Below, one piece after another: positions 16,389-21,807 of a stretch of DNA of 35,505 nt. The notes under the pieces are model-generated. The model was not told where the DNA came from. It did no database searches and saw only the letters and a list, made by a program, of their open reading frames with translations. A program made the translations under genes and the position numbers. The DNA is from Streptomyces turgidiscabies Car8. GTDB lineage: Bacteria > Actinomycetota > Actinomycetes > Streptomycetales > Streptomycetaceae. Every line of letters begins with the position of its first letter. Position 1 is the stretch's first letter. The DNA is taken from the NCBI RefSeq assembly GCF_000331005.1, contig NZ_AEJB01000377.1:1-35505 (forward strand). Reading direction: 5' to 3'.

Positions 16389-17831
16389 CTACATCATCCT
16401 TACTTCGCTTTCTGTTGCGGCAATGTAGATAGCCATGATGGTTGCCATTACCCCGTCAATTTCTACCGTTCCTCCCTTGCGGGTAACAGCCCATGTTTCA
16501 CCAATGTTCTTACGCATAGCCTTAGGCATCTGATAAGTCACAAGCGGGTCATGGTCGTGCACTACCTTCCCTTGAGCAAGCAAGGCATAGGAGGTAGCCG
16601 CCGCATTCATCATGTCACCAGCCTTGAGAACCTTCACCGGATAACCGTGCTGCTTTAGCTGGTCTCCCAAGTCTCTTAGCATGTGACCATCAAGAACAAA
16701 GCTGATAGGTGCATGCTTCCAAAGAAGCTGACAGAGCCTTAGCAGCCCTTCTCGGGAAGGCTTTACCAGGGTTGCCACTGTCTCTACATAGATGACGTCA
16801 CCTACCTTTGCAGCCGCCCGGACATAGGCGTATTCCCAAGAGGCAGTACGGTCAATGAAGAACGAAACCCTTGCTCCGGCAGGGATGGAGCCAGTAGGAG
16901 CATGACGCCAGAACGTCATAGGCAACCAAGAGCCCTCAGAGGTGACGAACTGGTTAAGCACAAAGCGTCTGTTCTTGTGCTCTGGCTCGCTCCTGGTGTC
17001 GTCAATGACCCGCTGTACGGGAATGGCTCCACAAGCAACAGTCGGGTTGGCAGCCTTAATGGCCTCTGGGTCGTCCGTAGACGCTCCCTCAGGTGCTTCC
17101 CATAGGAAGAACCCGAACCGCTCGTAACGAGGGTCTCCAGTAGCCGCCTGTCGCCCTGTCTCGTAGAGCGCGTGCAGTAGCTCGCTGTTCTCGTCACCGG
17201 CCGTTGTGATGCCACAGACCACTGCCTGTGCCTTTGAGCGCATGCCGTTGACTACTGCGTTCCACATCTCAGGAGGACAGATGTGAACCTCATCAAAGAG
17301 GCAGAGGTCAATTGGGATGCCCTGTAGAGCCTCTTCCTTGGCAGGCTTGACCTTGTAGATACCAGAGCCGTCAGTCTTCTGAATTCCTCGGGTACCGGTC
17401 GCCTTAATGCCCTTACCTAGCCGAGCATTGCTATTGATGGCGTACTTCACACGGTCATAGATGATGTTCGCTCCCTCAAGCGTGTGAGCAAGAGAGAGAA
17501 CGACCGGGCCCTTAGCCATCATGACAAGGCCATAAAAGCCAAGGATGGAACCTAGGAGGCTCTTACCGTTCTGCCGACCAAGGCTTGTGACTAGCTGTCG
17601 ATAGCGGAGCTTTCCTCTTAGCTCAACAACTGGCCAGTCATCCGGGTACAGCTCAAGGACGTGTCTTAGCCACCATTTTTGCCAGTCATAGAGCTTGACT
17701 AGCTTTCCGGTGTCAGGAACCCTCCAATACTTCTCAACAACCCTGATGAGCCTGTCACCATCAGTCGGGAAGTCTTCTGTTCCATTGAGAGAAGGGGTGT
17801 AAAGGGTCGGCATCCAAAGTGGAGCCGTCAT
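16389..17831 (-). CDS. Terminase large subunit
   Basis: 480-residue packaging motor with ATPase and nuclease parts. Walker A-like SLGRQNGKSL lies at 83-92 and Walker B LCLFDE at 176-181; coupling motif ITTAGD follows. The nuclease domain has acidic candidates at FFIDRTASWEY and VEIDGVMATIMAIYIA near the C-terminus. Length and motifs fit HK97/phiC31-type TerL of cos phages. Its ATG overlaps the TerS stop (ATGA). A short low-identity N-terminus (residues 1-45) is normal for the family. With HNH upstream it is expected to package unit-length DNA at a cos site. Confidence 0.92.
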   Translation of the reverse strand: MTAPLWMPTLYTPSLNGTEDFPTDGDRLIRVVEKYWRVPDTGKLVKLYDWQKWWLRHVLELYPDDWPVVELRGKLRYRQLVTSLGRQNGKSLLGSILGFYGLVMMAKGPVVLSLAHTLEGANIIYDRVKYAINSNARLGKGIKATGTRGIQKTDGSGIYKVKPAKEEALQGIPIDLCLFDEVHICPPEMWNAVVNGMRSKAQAVVCGITTAGDENSELLHALYETGRQAATGDPRYERFGFFLWEAPEGASTDDPEAIKAANPTVACGAIPVQRVIDDTRSEPEHKNRRFVLNQFVTSEGSWLPMTFWRHAPTGSIPAGARVSFFIDRTASWEYAYVRAAAKVGDVIYVETVATLVKPSREGLLRLCQLLWKHAPISFVLDGHMLRDLGDQLKQHGYPVKVLKAGDMMNAAATSYALLAQGKVVHDHDPLVTYQMPKAMRKNIGETWAVTRKGGTVEIDGVMATIMAIYIAATESEVRMM

Positions 17832-18061
17832 TCCCTTGGCGCCAAGTCCTCATCATCTAGGTCGTCTTCAGTGACAGGCTTTGAAGTACGCAAATAGCGG
17901 AACGTCTTATTGAATTCCGCAGCAAGGCTAGCCGTGACGTTCTTGTCTAGTGCTTCAGCTAGCTTTTCAAGGGCAGTGATAGCCGGTGCATCGGCCTCCT
18001 GGTCCAACCATTCGGCAGCATCAAGAAATAGCCTGACGCTCTGTGTAAATGTGTTGCTCAT
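17828..18061 (-). CDS. Terminase small subunit (by position)
   Basis: 77 residues, acidic and helical, with a Asp-rich C-terminus (EDDLDDEDLAP). No helix-turn-helix is obvious, but TerS proteins are very variable. Being encoded directly before TerL with overlapping stop and start, and after an HNH gene and a candidate cos site, makes it the only sensible TerS candidate. An AAGGAGG lies 12-13 bp before the ATG. The protein would bind the cos region and regulate TerL. Confidence comes from context rather than from motif. Confidence 0.6.
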   Translation of the reverse strand: MSNTFTQSVRLFLDAAEWLDQEADAPAITALEKLAEALDKNVTASLAAEFNKTFRYLRTSKPVTEDDLDDEDLAPRE

Positions 18062-18167
18062 TGTGTTTTAAGTGCCTCCTTAGGGCGTAAGTTTTCACCA
18101 CCTCGTGTAAAAAAGTTGACTGGGGGCGGGGTCGTTTAGCGCGTTCTCAGAAAAAACGGGGTCGTTG
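18062..18167. other. Candidate cos / TerS-binding region with two CGGGGTCGTT repeats
   Basis: This 106-bp gap between the HNH and TerS genes is the only gap in the packaging block. Two exact copies of CGGGGTCGTT (18127-18136 and 18157-18166) lie 30 bp apart, followed by an A-run between them, and one copy starts right at the HNH stop. A GC-rich repeated motif next to HNH-TerS-TerL is where cos sites lie in related phages. The nick position cannot be read from sequence. Confidence 0.5.
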
Positions 18168-18425
18168 TCAGGCGAACCACCGTGGGTTTAGCCAATTCTT
18201 CCTTGTCAATACAGTGTCGGACTTTTTGTTGTTGCAATTCTTACAAGCAGCAACGAGGTTGTCTACGTCGTCTGTTCCTCCTTGTGACTTAGGGATGACA
18301 TGGTCTGCTTCAGTTGCTTCAACAGTGCACCCCTCAAGCTGTAGTACACAGGTGTATTCATCACGCTTGAGGACGAGCAACCTATTGGCTTTATAGTTGC
18401 TCGTCCTTGCGCTGTACTTGCTCAC
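18168..18425 (-). CDS. HNH homing-type endonuclease next to terminase
   Basis: 85 residues with the HNH fold: C26 and C33 (TCVLQLEGC), the catalytic DH pair at 41-42 (ADHVIPKSQGG), N56 and zinc ligands CxxC at 61-64 (CKNC). HNH nucleases beside TerS are needed by many cos phages for specific cleavage at cos; free-standing homing is less likely given the position. The GTG start at 18425 overlaps the upstream stop as GTGA. Only the candidate cos gap separates it from TerS. Confidence 0.9.
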   Translation of the reverse strand: MSKYSARTSNYKANRLLVLKRDEYTCVLQLEGCTVEATEADHVIPKSQGGTDDVDNLVAACKNCNNKKSDTVLTRKNWLNPRWFA

Positions 18426-18610
18426 AGTGCGTAATACTGCCTAACAAGATAGATGCCATCACCGTTCGTCATTGGGTCACCATTGTCATCTCTAGCGATG
18501 ATGGAGAACGTGACACCTAGTGTGTCTACTGTTACTGCTACTACATCTGCACGAGGGATACCCGCCGCATTACAGATGTCGGTTACTGCTACCTCTACTT
18601 CTACATTCAC
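18422..18610 (-). CDS. Small hypothetical element protein (62 aa)
   Basis: 62 residues: an acidic N-terminus (NVEVEVAVTDICNAAG), then a central VVAVTVDTLGVTFSIIARDD and a basic-poor C-terminus. I do not recognise a family. Its start overlaps the upstream stop (ATGA) and its stop overlaps the HNH start (GTGA), so it is one link in a chain of coupled small ORFs between 18168 and 18986. The unbroken overlaps on both ends are the main reason to believe it is translated. Function unknown. Confidence 0.6.
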   Translation of the reverse strand: MNVEVEVAVTDICNAAGIPRADVVAVTVDTLGVTFSIIARDDNGDPMTNGDGIYLVRQYYAL

Positions 18611-18792
18611 TGTGTTACCTCCTTCTTAGTTCTTGTCTGTCTTGGTGTAACTACCTTTAGCTCACGCTGGAAGTACCAAGTGGTACCGATAACGTGAATG
18701 AGGTTCCATCCCTCTGTACCTAGGGCGTTAAGCTCTGGCTCTGTTAGAAGCCTGCCTAGGCTTGATGTAAGGCGCTTGTATTCGTATCTCAT
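18607..18792 (-). CDS. Small DUF4177-like protein
   Basis: 61 residues with the pattern YEYKRL near the start, LNALGTEGWNLIHVIG in the middle and TTWYFQREL after it, which is the compact DUF4177-like fold found in many phages and bacteria. Function is not known. ATG at 18792 overlaps the upstream stop and its own stop overlaps the next start. Coupled translation with neighbours is likely. The basic C-terminal tail (PRQTRTKKE) could be unstructured. Confidence 0.62.
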   Translation of the reverse strand: MRYEYKRLTSSLGRLLTEPELNALGTEGWNLIHVIGTTWYFQRELKVVTPRQTRTKKEVTQ

Positions 18793-18986
18793 GTTGTCTC
18801 CTTGTTTGGTGTGAACTTCATTCCTGAACCATCAACCCCGGTGAATTCGAGCCATCCATCATTGCGTACAAAGCGGATAACCCCCGGTCGTAGCTCAATG
18901 CGCTTAACCTCATCATCTGACTGACCAAAGACCAGGCAGAGCTTTTCCATGACTACCATTAGCTGGTTCATGTCCTTTGTTTCCAT
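18789..18986 (-). CDS. Small hypothetical element protein (65 aa)
   Basis: 65 residues from the ATG at 18986 (METKDMNQLMVVMEKLCLVF, then RIELRPGVIRFVRNDGWLEF). I chose this start because GGAGAAGTA lies just upstream and because it joins the preceding 26-codon ORF as TAATG; a frame extending to 19091 exists but only shadows neighbours. The C-terminal half looks beta-rich. No family recognised. The gene is part of the chained early block. Confidence 0.6.
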   Translation of the reverse strand: METKDMNQLMVVMEKLCLVFGQSDDEVKRIELRPGVIRFVRNDGWLEFTGVDGSGMKFTPNKETT

Positions 18987-19066
18987 TACTTCTCCATCTC
19001 CAATAGTGTGTGTGTTAGTGCGTATGCCCATAGCATGGCAAGGATGAGCAGTAGTCCGAATGTCAT
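18986..19066 (-). CDS. 26-residue membrane peptide (small ORF)
   Basis: A 26-codon ORF reads MTFGLLLILAMLWAYALT followed by HTLLEMEK. Almost the whole peptide is one membrane helix with a short charged tail. The ATG overlaps the upstream stop (ATGA) and the stop overlaps the downstream start (TAATG), so both ends are locked into coupled translation. This is stronger support than length alone gives. The role is unknown; membrane microproteins of phages often affect lysis, superinfection or membrane enzymes. Confidence 0.6.
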   Translation of the reverse strand: MTFGLLLILAMLWAYALTHTLLEMEK

Positions 19067-19653
19067 GCTGCCACCTCGTAGCCGAAGCCAAGGCGGCTGT
19101 AGAACGCTTCCATAAGCGTCTCAGGCTCTTCTAGCTTGTGTACGTGTCTTAGGTCTTCTGACTTGTACTGGCCTTGCTCAAAGCCTCTTGTGGCTTCTCT
19201 CCATCCTTGGATGTAGACGTAAGGCTTGAAGCTCAACACCCGGCCGTTTTCTGCCTCAAAGTCGATGTAGGTCTTCACATTGAGAGCGTTATCTCTTACA
19301 TCCTTGCGGAACACCTTCAAAGGGTTGGCAGGACTATTGACCCTACGTACCTCTAGGAACCACATAATTTCTGGGAGCTTGTAGCGGTTGTCTTCTACGT
19401 AGTAGCTCCAATTGCTTAGGTCAAAGGTAGGTAGGCCTAGTGCTTTCACTACCGCCATTTCTGCCATAACGCCTAGAGCGTCTTGGTCGGCTCCCATGAC
19501 CCGGAAAGTCTTTCCAGCGTATTCGGGGTTATCTGCGTTGCCCCTAATAACCTTCTGATAGTGCGTACGCTGTTGTCCCACTACCTTGCATTGGTTCTTC
19601 TCATCCTGCGTGACCGGTACCTTAAGCCAGCCTTCTTGTGTCATTTCAAACAT
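19063..19653 (-). CDS. Hypothetical protein with PD-(D/E)XK-like pattern
   Basis: 196 residues. A conserved-looking helix GVMAEMAVVKALGLPTF and a later strand IMWFLEVRRVNSPANPLKVF resemble the E...E-x-K/R core of small phage restriction-like nucleases, where the acidic helix and EVR-type strand bring in metal ligands. This is only a by-eye match; the lysine of the classical motif is replaced by Arg. It is the first gene after a TATAAT box (19706-19711) and a terminator, so it probably heads a transcription unit. Its stop overlaps the 26-residue membrane peptide. Alternative: an unknown early protein. Confidence 0.5.
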   Translation of the reverse strand: MFEMTQEGWLKVPVTQDEKNQCKVVGQQRTHYQKVIRGNADNPEYAGKTFRVMGADQDALGVMAEMAVVKALGLPTFDLSNWSYYVEDNRYKLPEIMWFLEVRRVNSPANPLKVFRKDVRDNALNVKTYIDFEAENGRVLSFKPYVYIQGWREATRGFEQGQYKSEDLRHVHKLEEPETLMEAFYSRLGFGYEVAA

Positions 19654-19705
19654 GTCATCTATTCCTTGTTGTTTTATTCAGGCTCATTCCTTTGCCTGTA
19701 TTTCT

Positions 19706-19711
19706 ATTATA
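19706..19711 (-). promoter_or_regulatory. TATAAT -10 box for the 19653 operon
   Basis: A perfect TATAAT on the minus strand lies about 53 bp before the ATG at 19653, inside an AT-rich stretch (about 19690-19760). No good -35 is present at 16-18 bp, so an activator may be needed. The AT-rich patch could equally be part of an origin. Confidence 0.5.
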
Positions 19712-19795
19712 AAGGAATATCTATTAGCGCGCTTGAAGAAAAGCCTCCAGTTAGTAGTGCCTTTAATTCTGTTACATAAACGTGACAATGAGAAA

Positions 19796-19824
19796 GGGGC
19801 CTAAAGCTCAGTGCCTTAGGCCCC
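19796..19824 (-). terminator. Terminator between the two early transcription units
   Basis: A perfect 9-bp stem (GGGGCCTAA at 19796-19804 with TTAGGCCCC at 19816-19824) is followed on the minus strand by TTTCT. It lies 90 bp after the zinc-ribbon gene stop and before the TATAAT box, so it divides the early region into two units. Confidence 0.75.
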
Positions 19825-19856
19825 CAACAAGGGAATATGTTTCGATGACTATTTCA

Positions 19857-19916
19857 TTGTACCACAGTTTGTACCATCACGGGGAGGCCGGCACATTTGT
19901 ACCATGGTTTGTACTA
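19857..19916. repeat. Array of four TTGTACCA-type repeats (two 8-4-8 pairs)
   Basis: Plus-strand copies: TTGTACCA at 19857-19864, 19869-19876 and 19897-19904, and TTGTACTA at 19909-19916. Each pair has a 4-bp gap, and the pairs are 20 bp apart. The last copy overlaps the stop codon of the zinc-ribbon gene. The same 8-4-8 layout occurs before the portal gene (16360-16379). The array lies in the longest gap (19654-19913) of the early block, next to an AT-rich stretch. Candidates: activator operator or iteron-like helper-dependent origin (inference). Confidence 0.6.
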
Positions 19917-20156
19917 GGCTCCAACGTCGGCAAGGAAGGTGTGCCAGTCAAAGGGTTGGACTACGTCATGGTTCTTGTCTCTGTACCTCTTCCTCGAACC
20001 CCGCCGTTCTGTCTCGTAGTCGCTCCGACAGTTCTTGCACCACCAGTCGTATCCGTCTGTGCTTCTCTGAGCCATCCTGAATGAGGCAAGGGTCTTGTGA
20101 CCCTCACACTTGCTGCATGTCTTTATCTCTTGCCTTTCTCTATCCTCTCGGCACAC
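19914..20156 (-). CDS. Zinc-ribbon protein, CxxC...CxxC
   Basis: 80 residues from a GTG at 20156. The core has TCSKCEGHKTL followed about 17 residues later by YDWWCKNCRSDY, i.e. two CxxC pairs fitting a small zinc ribbon, then a basic stretch (TERRGSRKRYRDKNHD). Such proteins resemble degenerate HNH domains or single-strand nucleic acid binders of phages. The start is uncertain: an ATG at 20231 is in frame but would overlap the small upstream ORF deeply and lacks an RBS. It ends at the repeat array. It is the last gene of the first early unit. Function unknown. Confidence 0.55.
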   Translation of the reverse strand: MCREDRERQEIKTCSKCEGHKTLASFRMAQRSTDGYDWWCKNCRSDYETERRGSRKRYRDKNHDVVQPFDWHTFLADVGA

Positions 20157-20248
20157 CTCTTGTGGTAGATGTCTTCGTTGATGACTACCCACTTTTCGCC
20201 AAGCGTCTTTCCCTTGTTGCATCTTGAGCATCTAACTGTTTTTCCCAA
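20123..20248 (-). CDS. Short zinc-finger-like protein, 41 aa, TTG start
   Basis: A 41-codon ORF with a TTG start directly after the stop of the small membrane-protein gene. It contains RCSRCNKG, KWVVINEDIYHKRC and a basic end (AERIEKGKR). The spacing CxxC...HxxC matches the protein encoded by 20449-20679 (CSLC...HLNC), so the two are likely paralogues or parts of a family. An AAGAGG sequence precedes the start at close range. The sequence is coherent across the reading frame and the adjacent genes sit edge to edge. I consider it real but small. Confidence 0.5.
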   Translation of the reverse strand: MGKTVRCSRCNKGKTLGEKWVVINEDIYHKRCAERIEKGKR

Positions 20249-20374
20249 TTACCTCTTCTTCTCCTTGACTATGATGACGTGCTTGCATCCTTCCGCCTTC
20301 TTCTTGTCGTAACCTTTGCTCTTACCTAGGTGGTAAGCAGAGATGACCAACCCGGCAATTATCAACAGTTCCAT
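20249..20374 (-). CDS. 41-aa membrane peptide
   Basis: 41 residues from the ATG at 20374: a membrane segment (MELLIIAGLVISAYHLG) followed by a basic, Lys-rich cytoplasmic tail (KSKGYDKKKAEG). AAGGAG lies 6 bp upstream of the ATG, a clearly better start than the upstream in-frame option at 20452. It follows two GC-rich hairpins. Its stop abuts the next ORF. Function unknown; this is one of two membrane microproteins in the early block. Confidence 0.6.
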   Translation of the reverse strand: MELLIIAGLVISAYHLGKSKGYDKKKAEGCKHVIIVKEKKR

Positions 20375-20410
20375 GTTCTTCTCCTTGTTATTAGTTGTCT
20401 CCTTAAGCTT

Positions 20411-20445
20411 GCGGGGCAAAGCCCCGCCGTGCGGCATGGCCGCAC
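20411..20445 (-). promoter_or_regulatory. Tandem GC-rich hairpins in an early-gene gap
   Basis: Two adjacent inverted repeats: GCGGGGC/GCCCCGC (20411-20427, AAA loop) and GTGCGGC/GCCGCAC (20429-20445, 3-base loop). They lie between two early genes, just after the 20449 stop. No T-run follows on the minus strand, so an RNA-stabilising or processing role is more likely than complete termination. Confidence 0.5.
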
Positions 20446-20448
20446 GCG

Positions 20449-20679
20449 TCATCTCTTCTTAGGTCTCTTGCTTGTTTTCTTAGCTGTCTTTCTAAATTCA
20501 GTGTTAGTCATCCTTGTTCTTACTTCCTCATCGTTGCAGTTGAGGTGAGCGAAGAACATTCGACCATCCCATGTGAAGCAAGCTTCATCCTTGTAAACCA
20601 TCCTTGAGCAGAGCGAGCAGAAAGTCTTGTACTTGCTTACTGCCTTGTATTCTGTTCCATCAAAACCTAGTGTCTTCAT
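20449..20679 (-). CDS. Zinc-finger-like early protein (76 aa)
   Basis: 76 residues with FCSLCSRMVYKDEACFTW and FFAHLNCNDEEV, giving CxxC and HxxC ligands 22 or so residues apart, plus a strongly basic C-terminus (KTAKKTSKRPKKR). The pattern resembles a small PARP-type or LIM-like zinc finger and is shared with the 41-aa protein at 20123-20248. AAGGA lies 7 bp before the ATG. It is the first full gene after the early promoter region and is preceded by an 11-codon ORF whose stop overlaps its start. DNA or RNA binding is inferred from the basic tail. Confidence 0.6.
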   Translation of the reverse strand: MKTLGFDGTEYKAVSKYKTFCSLCSRMVYKDEACFTWDGRMFFAHLNCNDEEVRTRMTNTEFRKTAKKTSKRPKKR

Positions 20680-20711
20680 TCCTTGTTACCTTCTATCTTG
20701 TTTTTGGACAT
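20676..20711 (-). CDS. 11-codon leader ORF coupled to the first early gene
   Basis: MSKNKIEGNKE then TGA, with the stop overlapping the ATG of the next gene (ATGA). An AGGGA lies 7 bp upstream. The ORF is Lys-rich and could be a coupling or attenuating leader. It may also be chance, because it is so short. Confidence 0.35.
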   Translation of the reverse strand: MSKNKIEGNKE

Positions 20712-20818
20712 ACGAATTCCCTAGACCAGTCATCCTGGTTAGAGAAGTTGTTCTCTGCTTCTTATCCTTACTTCAAAGCAGCGGCTACCGTTTGTCTCGT
20801 CTGCTTTGACCTACCCTG

Positions 20819-20856
20819 GGCTAAGTGGGGTTCCAAGGACTTTTCAAGTTGGAACC
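20819..20856 (-). promoter_or_regulatory. Early promoter candidate overlapped by an 8-bp inverted repeat
   Basis: GGTTCCAA (20829-20836) and TTGGAACC (20849-20856) form a perfect inverted repeat with a 12-base gap. Inside the gap, on the minus strand, TTGAAA (20842-20847) lies 17 bp from TTAGCC (20819-20824). A protein bound to the repeat would cover the -35 box, so this is a candidate repressed promoter of the early/structural genes. Confidence 0.4.
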
Positions 20857-20922
20857 GGTGTGCCTGTCATTTCAGGTCCGAAGTCTGCCCGTATTGCTAT
20901 TAAGTTGTTGAGGCATAGAAAA

Positions 20923-20951
20923 GGCCCCCGGTGGGACTAGCACCGAGGGCC
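20923..20951 (-). terminator. Terminator hairpin upstream of the early promoter
   Basis: An 11-bp stem with one C-A mismatch (20923-20933 with 20941-20951, loop of 7) is followed on the minus strand by TTTTCT. It would stop leftward transcription before the early promoter, insulating the structural operon from read-through. Confidence 0.65.
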
Positions 20952-21195
20952 AAGCTTCAAGTTCTTGGGTATCTCCTAACGTCTAGTCCACGTTGTTTCA
21001 ACTACTACTACCTTACCATCTAGGGTCCCTTATGTCCAATTCAGGCGGCCCGTTTTGGTCGCTAGCGTGTAGTGCTTAAAAAGTTTTTTCTGGCTCTTCC
21101 TGCCACCTCTTGCTCACTACTTCTATTCTAACATCCGGCACTGACAATGAGGCTGCGTGCTACCCTCTTGCCACCAAGAACAGAGGGGAAGCCAC

Positions 21196-21750
21196 ATGGC
21201 GACCAATGCAGTGCCGGTAACCGCAGACCAGAAGGATGAGCCTGGGGTCAAAGAGACACAGGCTTACGTCGATGGCATCGGTAACCTGACTGTCTACGTC
21301 AAGGTCTCTACGACGGACGATGTGGACGGCAAGACCACTGAGGACGTACAGACCCTCAAGCTTTCTGTTCCCGTAGAGGAAGAGGAAGAGGTAGAAGAGC
21401 TTGATGCCGAGGGTGACCCCATCAAGAACGAAGATGGTTCTACCAAGCTCAAGGTAGAGAAGTACTACAAGACCGTTCACTATGAGGTGGACTTGGGCAA
21501 GGTGAGCCGAGACAAGCTCGAAAAGGCTCTTGCCCCGTTCCTCAAGAACGCGCGTGAAGCTCAGGCGCCTGTCATCCGTGGCGCTCAGGCAACGCTTACG
21601 GCCCCCAAGGGAAAGAGCCCTCACGACCTTGACGCTATTCGCGCATGGGCCAAGGGTGCCGGACACGAGGTAAAGGACAGGGGCCGTATCGCCTCCACCA
21701 TCATTGAGGCGTACTACCGCAGCACCGGTAAGACCAACCCGGATGCATAG
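21196..21750 (+). CDS. Lsr2-like nucleoid-associated protein with acidic insertion
   Basis: 184 residues, clearly longer than the usual Lsr2 (about 110). The C-terminal DNA-binding domain (about 143-175) reads DLDAIRAWAKGAGHEVKDRG and carries the AT-minor-groove RGR motif at 162-164. The N-terminal dimerisation-like part includes HYEVDLGKVSRDKLEKALAP (95-114) and FLKNARE. Between strands lies an unusual acidic loop (EEEEEVEELDAEGD at 61-74). Lsr2 proteins silence AT-rich foreign DNA. A GAGGGGA RBS precedes the ATG at 21196. It converges on the XRE gene across a strong terminator. Likely role: silencing the element's own low-GC operon, a helper phage, or countering host Lsr2 (inference). Confidence 0.85.
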   Translation: MATNAVPVTADQKDEPGVKETQAYVDGIGNLTVYVKVSTTDDVDGKTTEDVQTLKLSVPVEEEEEVEELDAEGDPIKNEDGSTKLKVEKYYKTVHYEVDLGKVSRDKLEKALAPFLKNAREAQAPVIRGAQATLTAPKGKSPHDLDAIRAWAKGAGHEVKDRGRIASTIIEAYYRSTGKTNPDA

Positions 21751-21762
21751 CTAGCAAAAGCT

Positions 21763-21798
21763 AAAGGGCCCTAAGCGACTAAACGCTTAGGGCCCTTT
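21763..21798. terminator. Strong bidirectional terminator between lsr2-like and XRE genes
   Basis: A perfect 15-bp stem (21763-21777 pairs with 21784-21798) with a 6-base loop begins in AAA and ends in TTT, so it can terminate both converging transcripts. Confidence 0.85.
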
Positions 21799-21807
21799 GT
21801 CTTGCCT

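Larger units (their letters stand above)
20712..21195. other. Gap holding divergent control region of early operon and lsr2-like gene
   Basis: About 480 bp with no credible gene. It contains the palindrome AGAGAAGTTGTTCTCT (20741-20756), the inverted repeat and promoter candidate at 20819-20856, a terminator hairpin (20923-20951) and an AT-rich patch near 21080-21130 that may hold the lsr2-like promoter. Minus-strand transcription from about 21150 to the terminator would give a short RNA; nothing else supports one. Confidence 0.5.

Noticed and set aside
19483..19804. Plus-strand frames over the 19653 promoter region
   Set aside because: No credible RBS; they overlap a TATAAT box and a terminator.
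20604..20903. Plus-strand frames over the early promoter region
   Set aside because: No RBS, Cys/Ser/Leu-rich shadow composition, antisense to a better supported gene.
20923..21150. Minus-strand small RNA ending at the 20923-20951 hairpin
   Set aside because: A terminator is present but I could not find a convincing promoter; left as a gap note.
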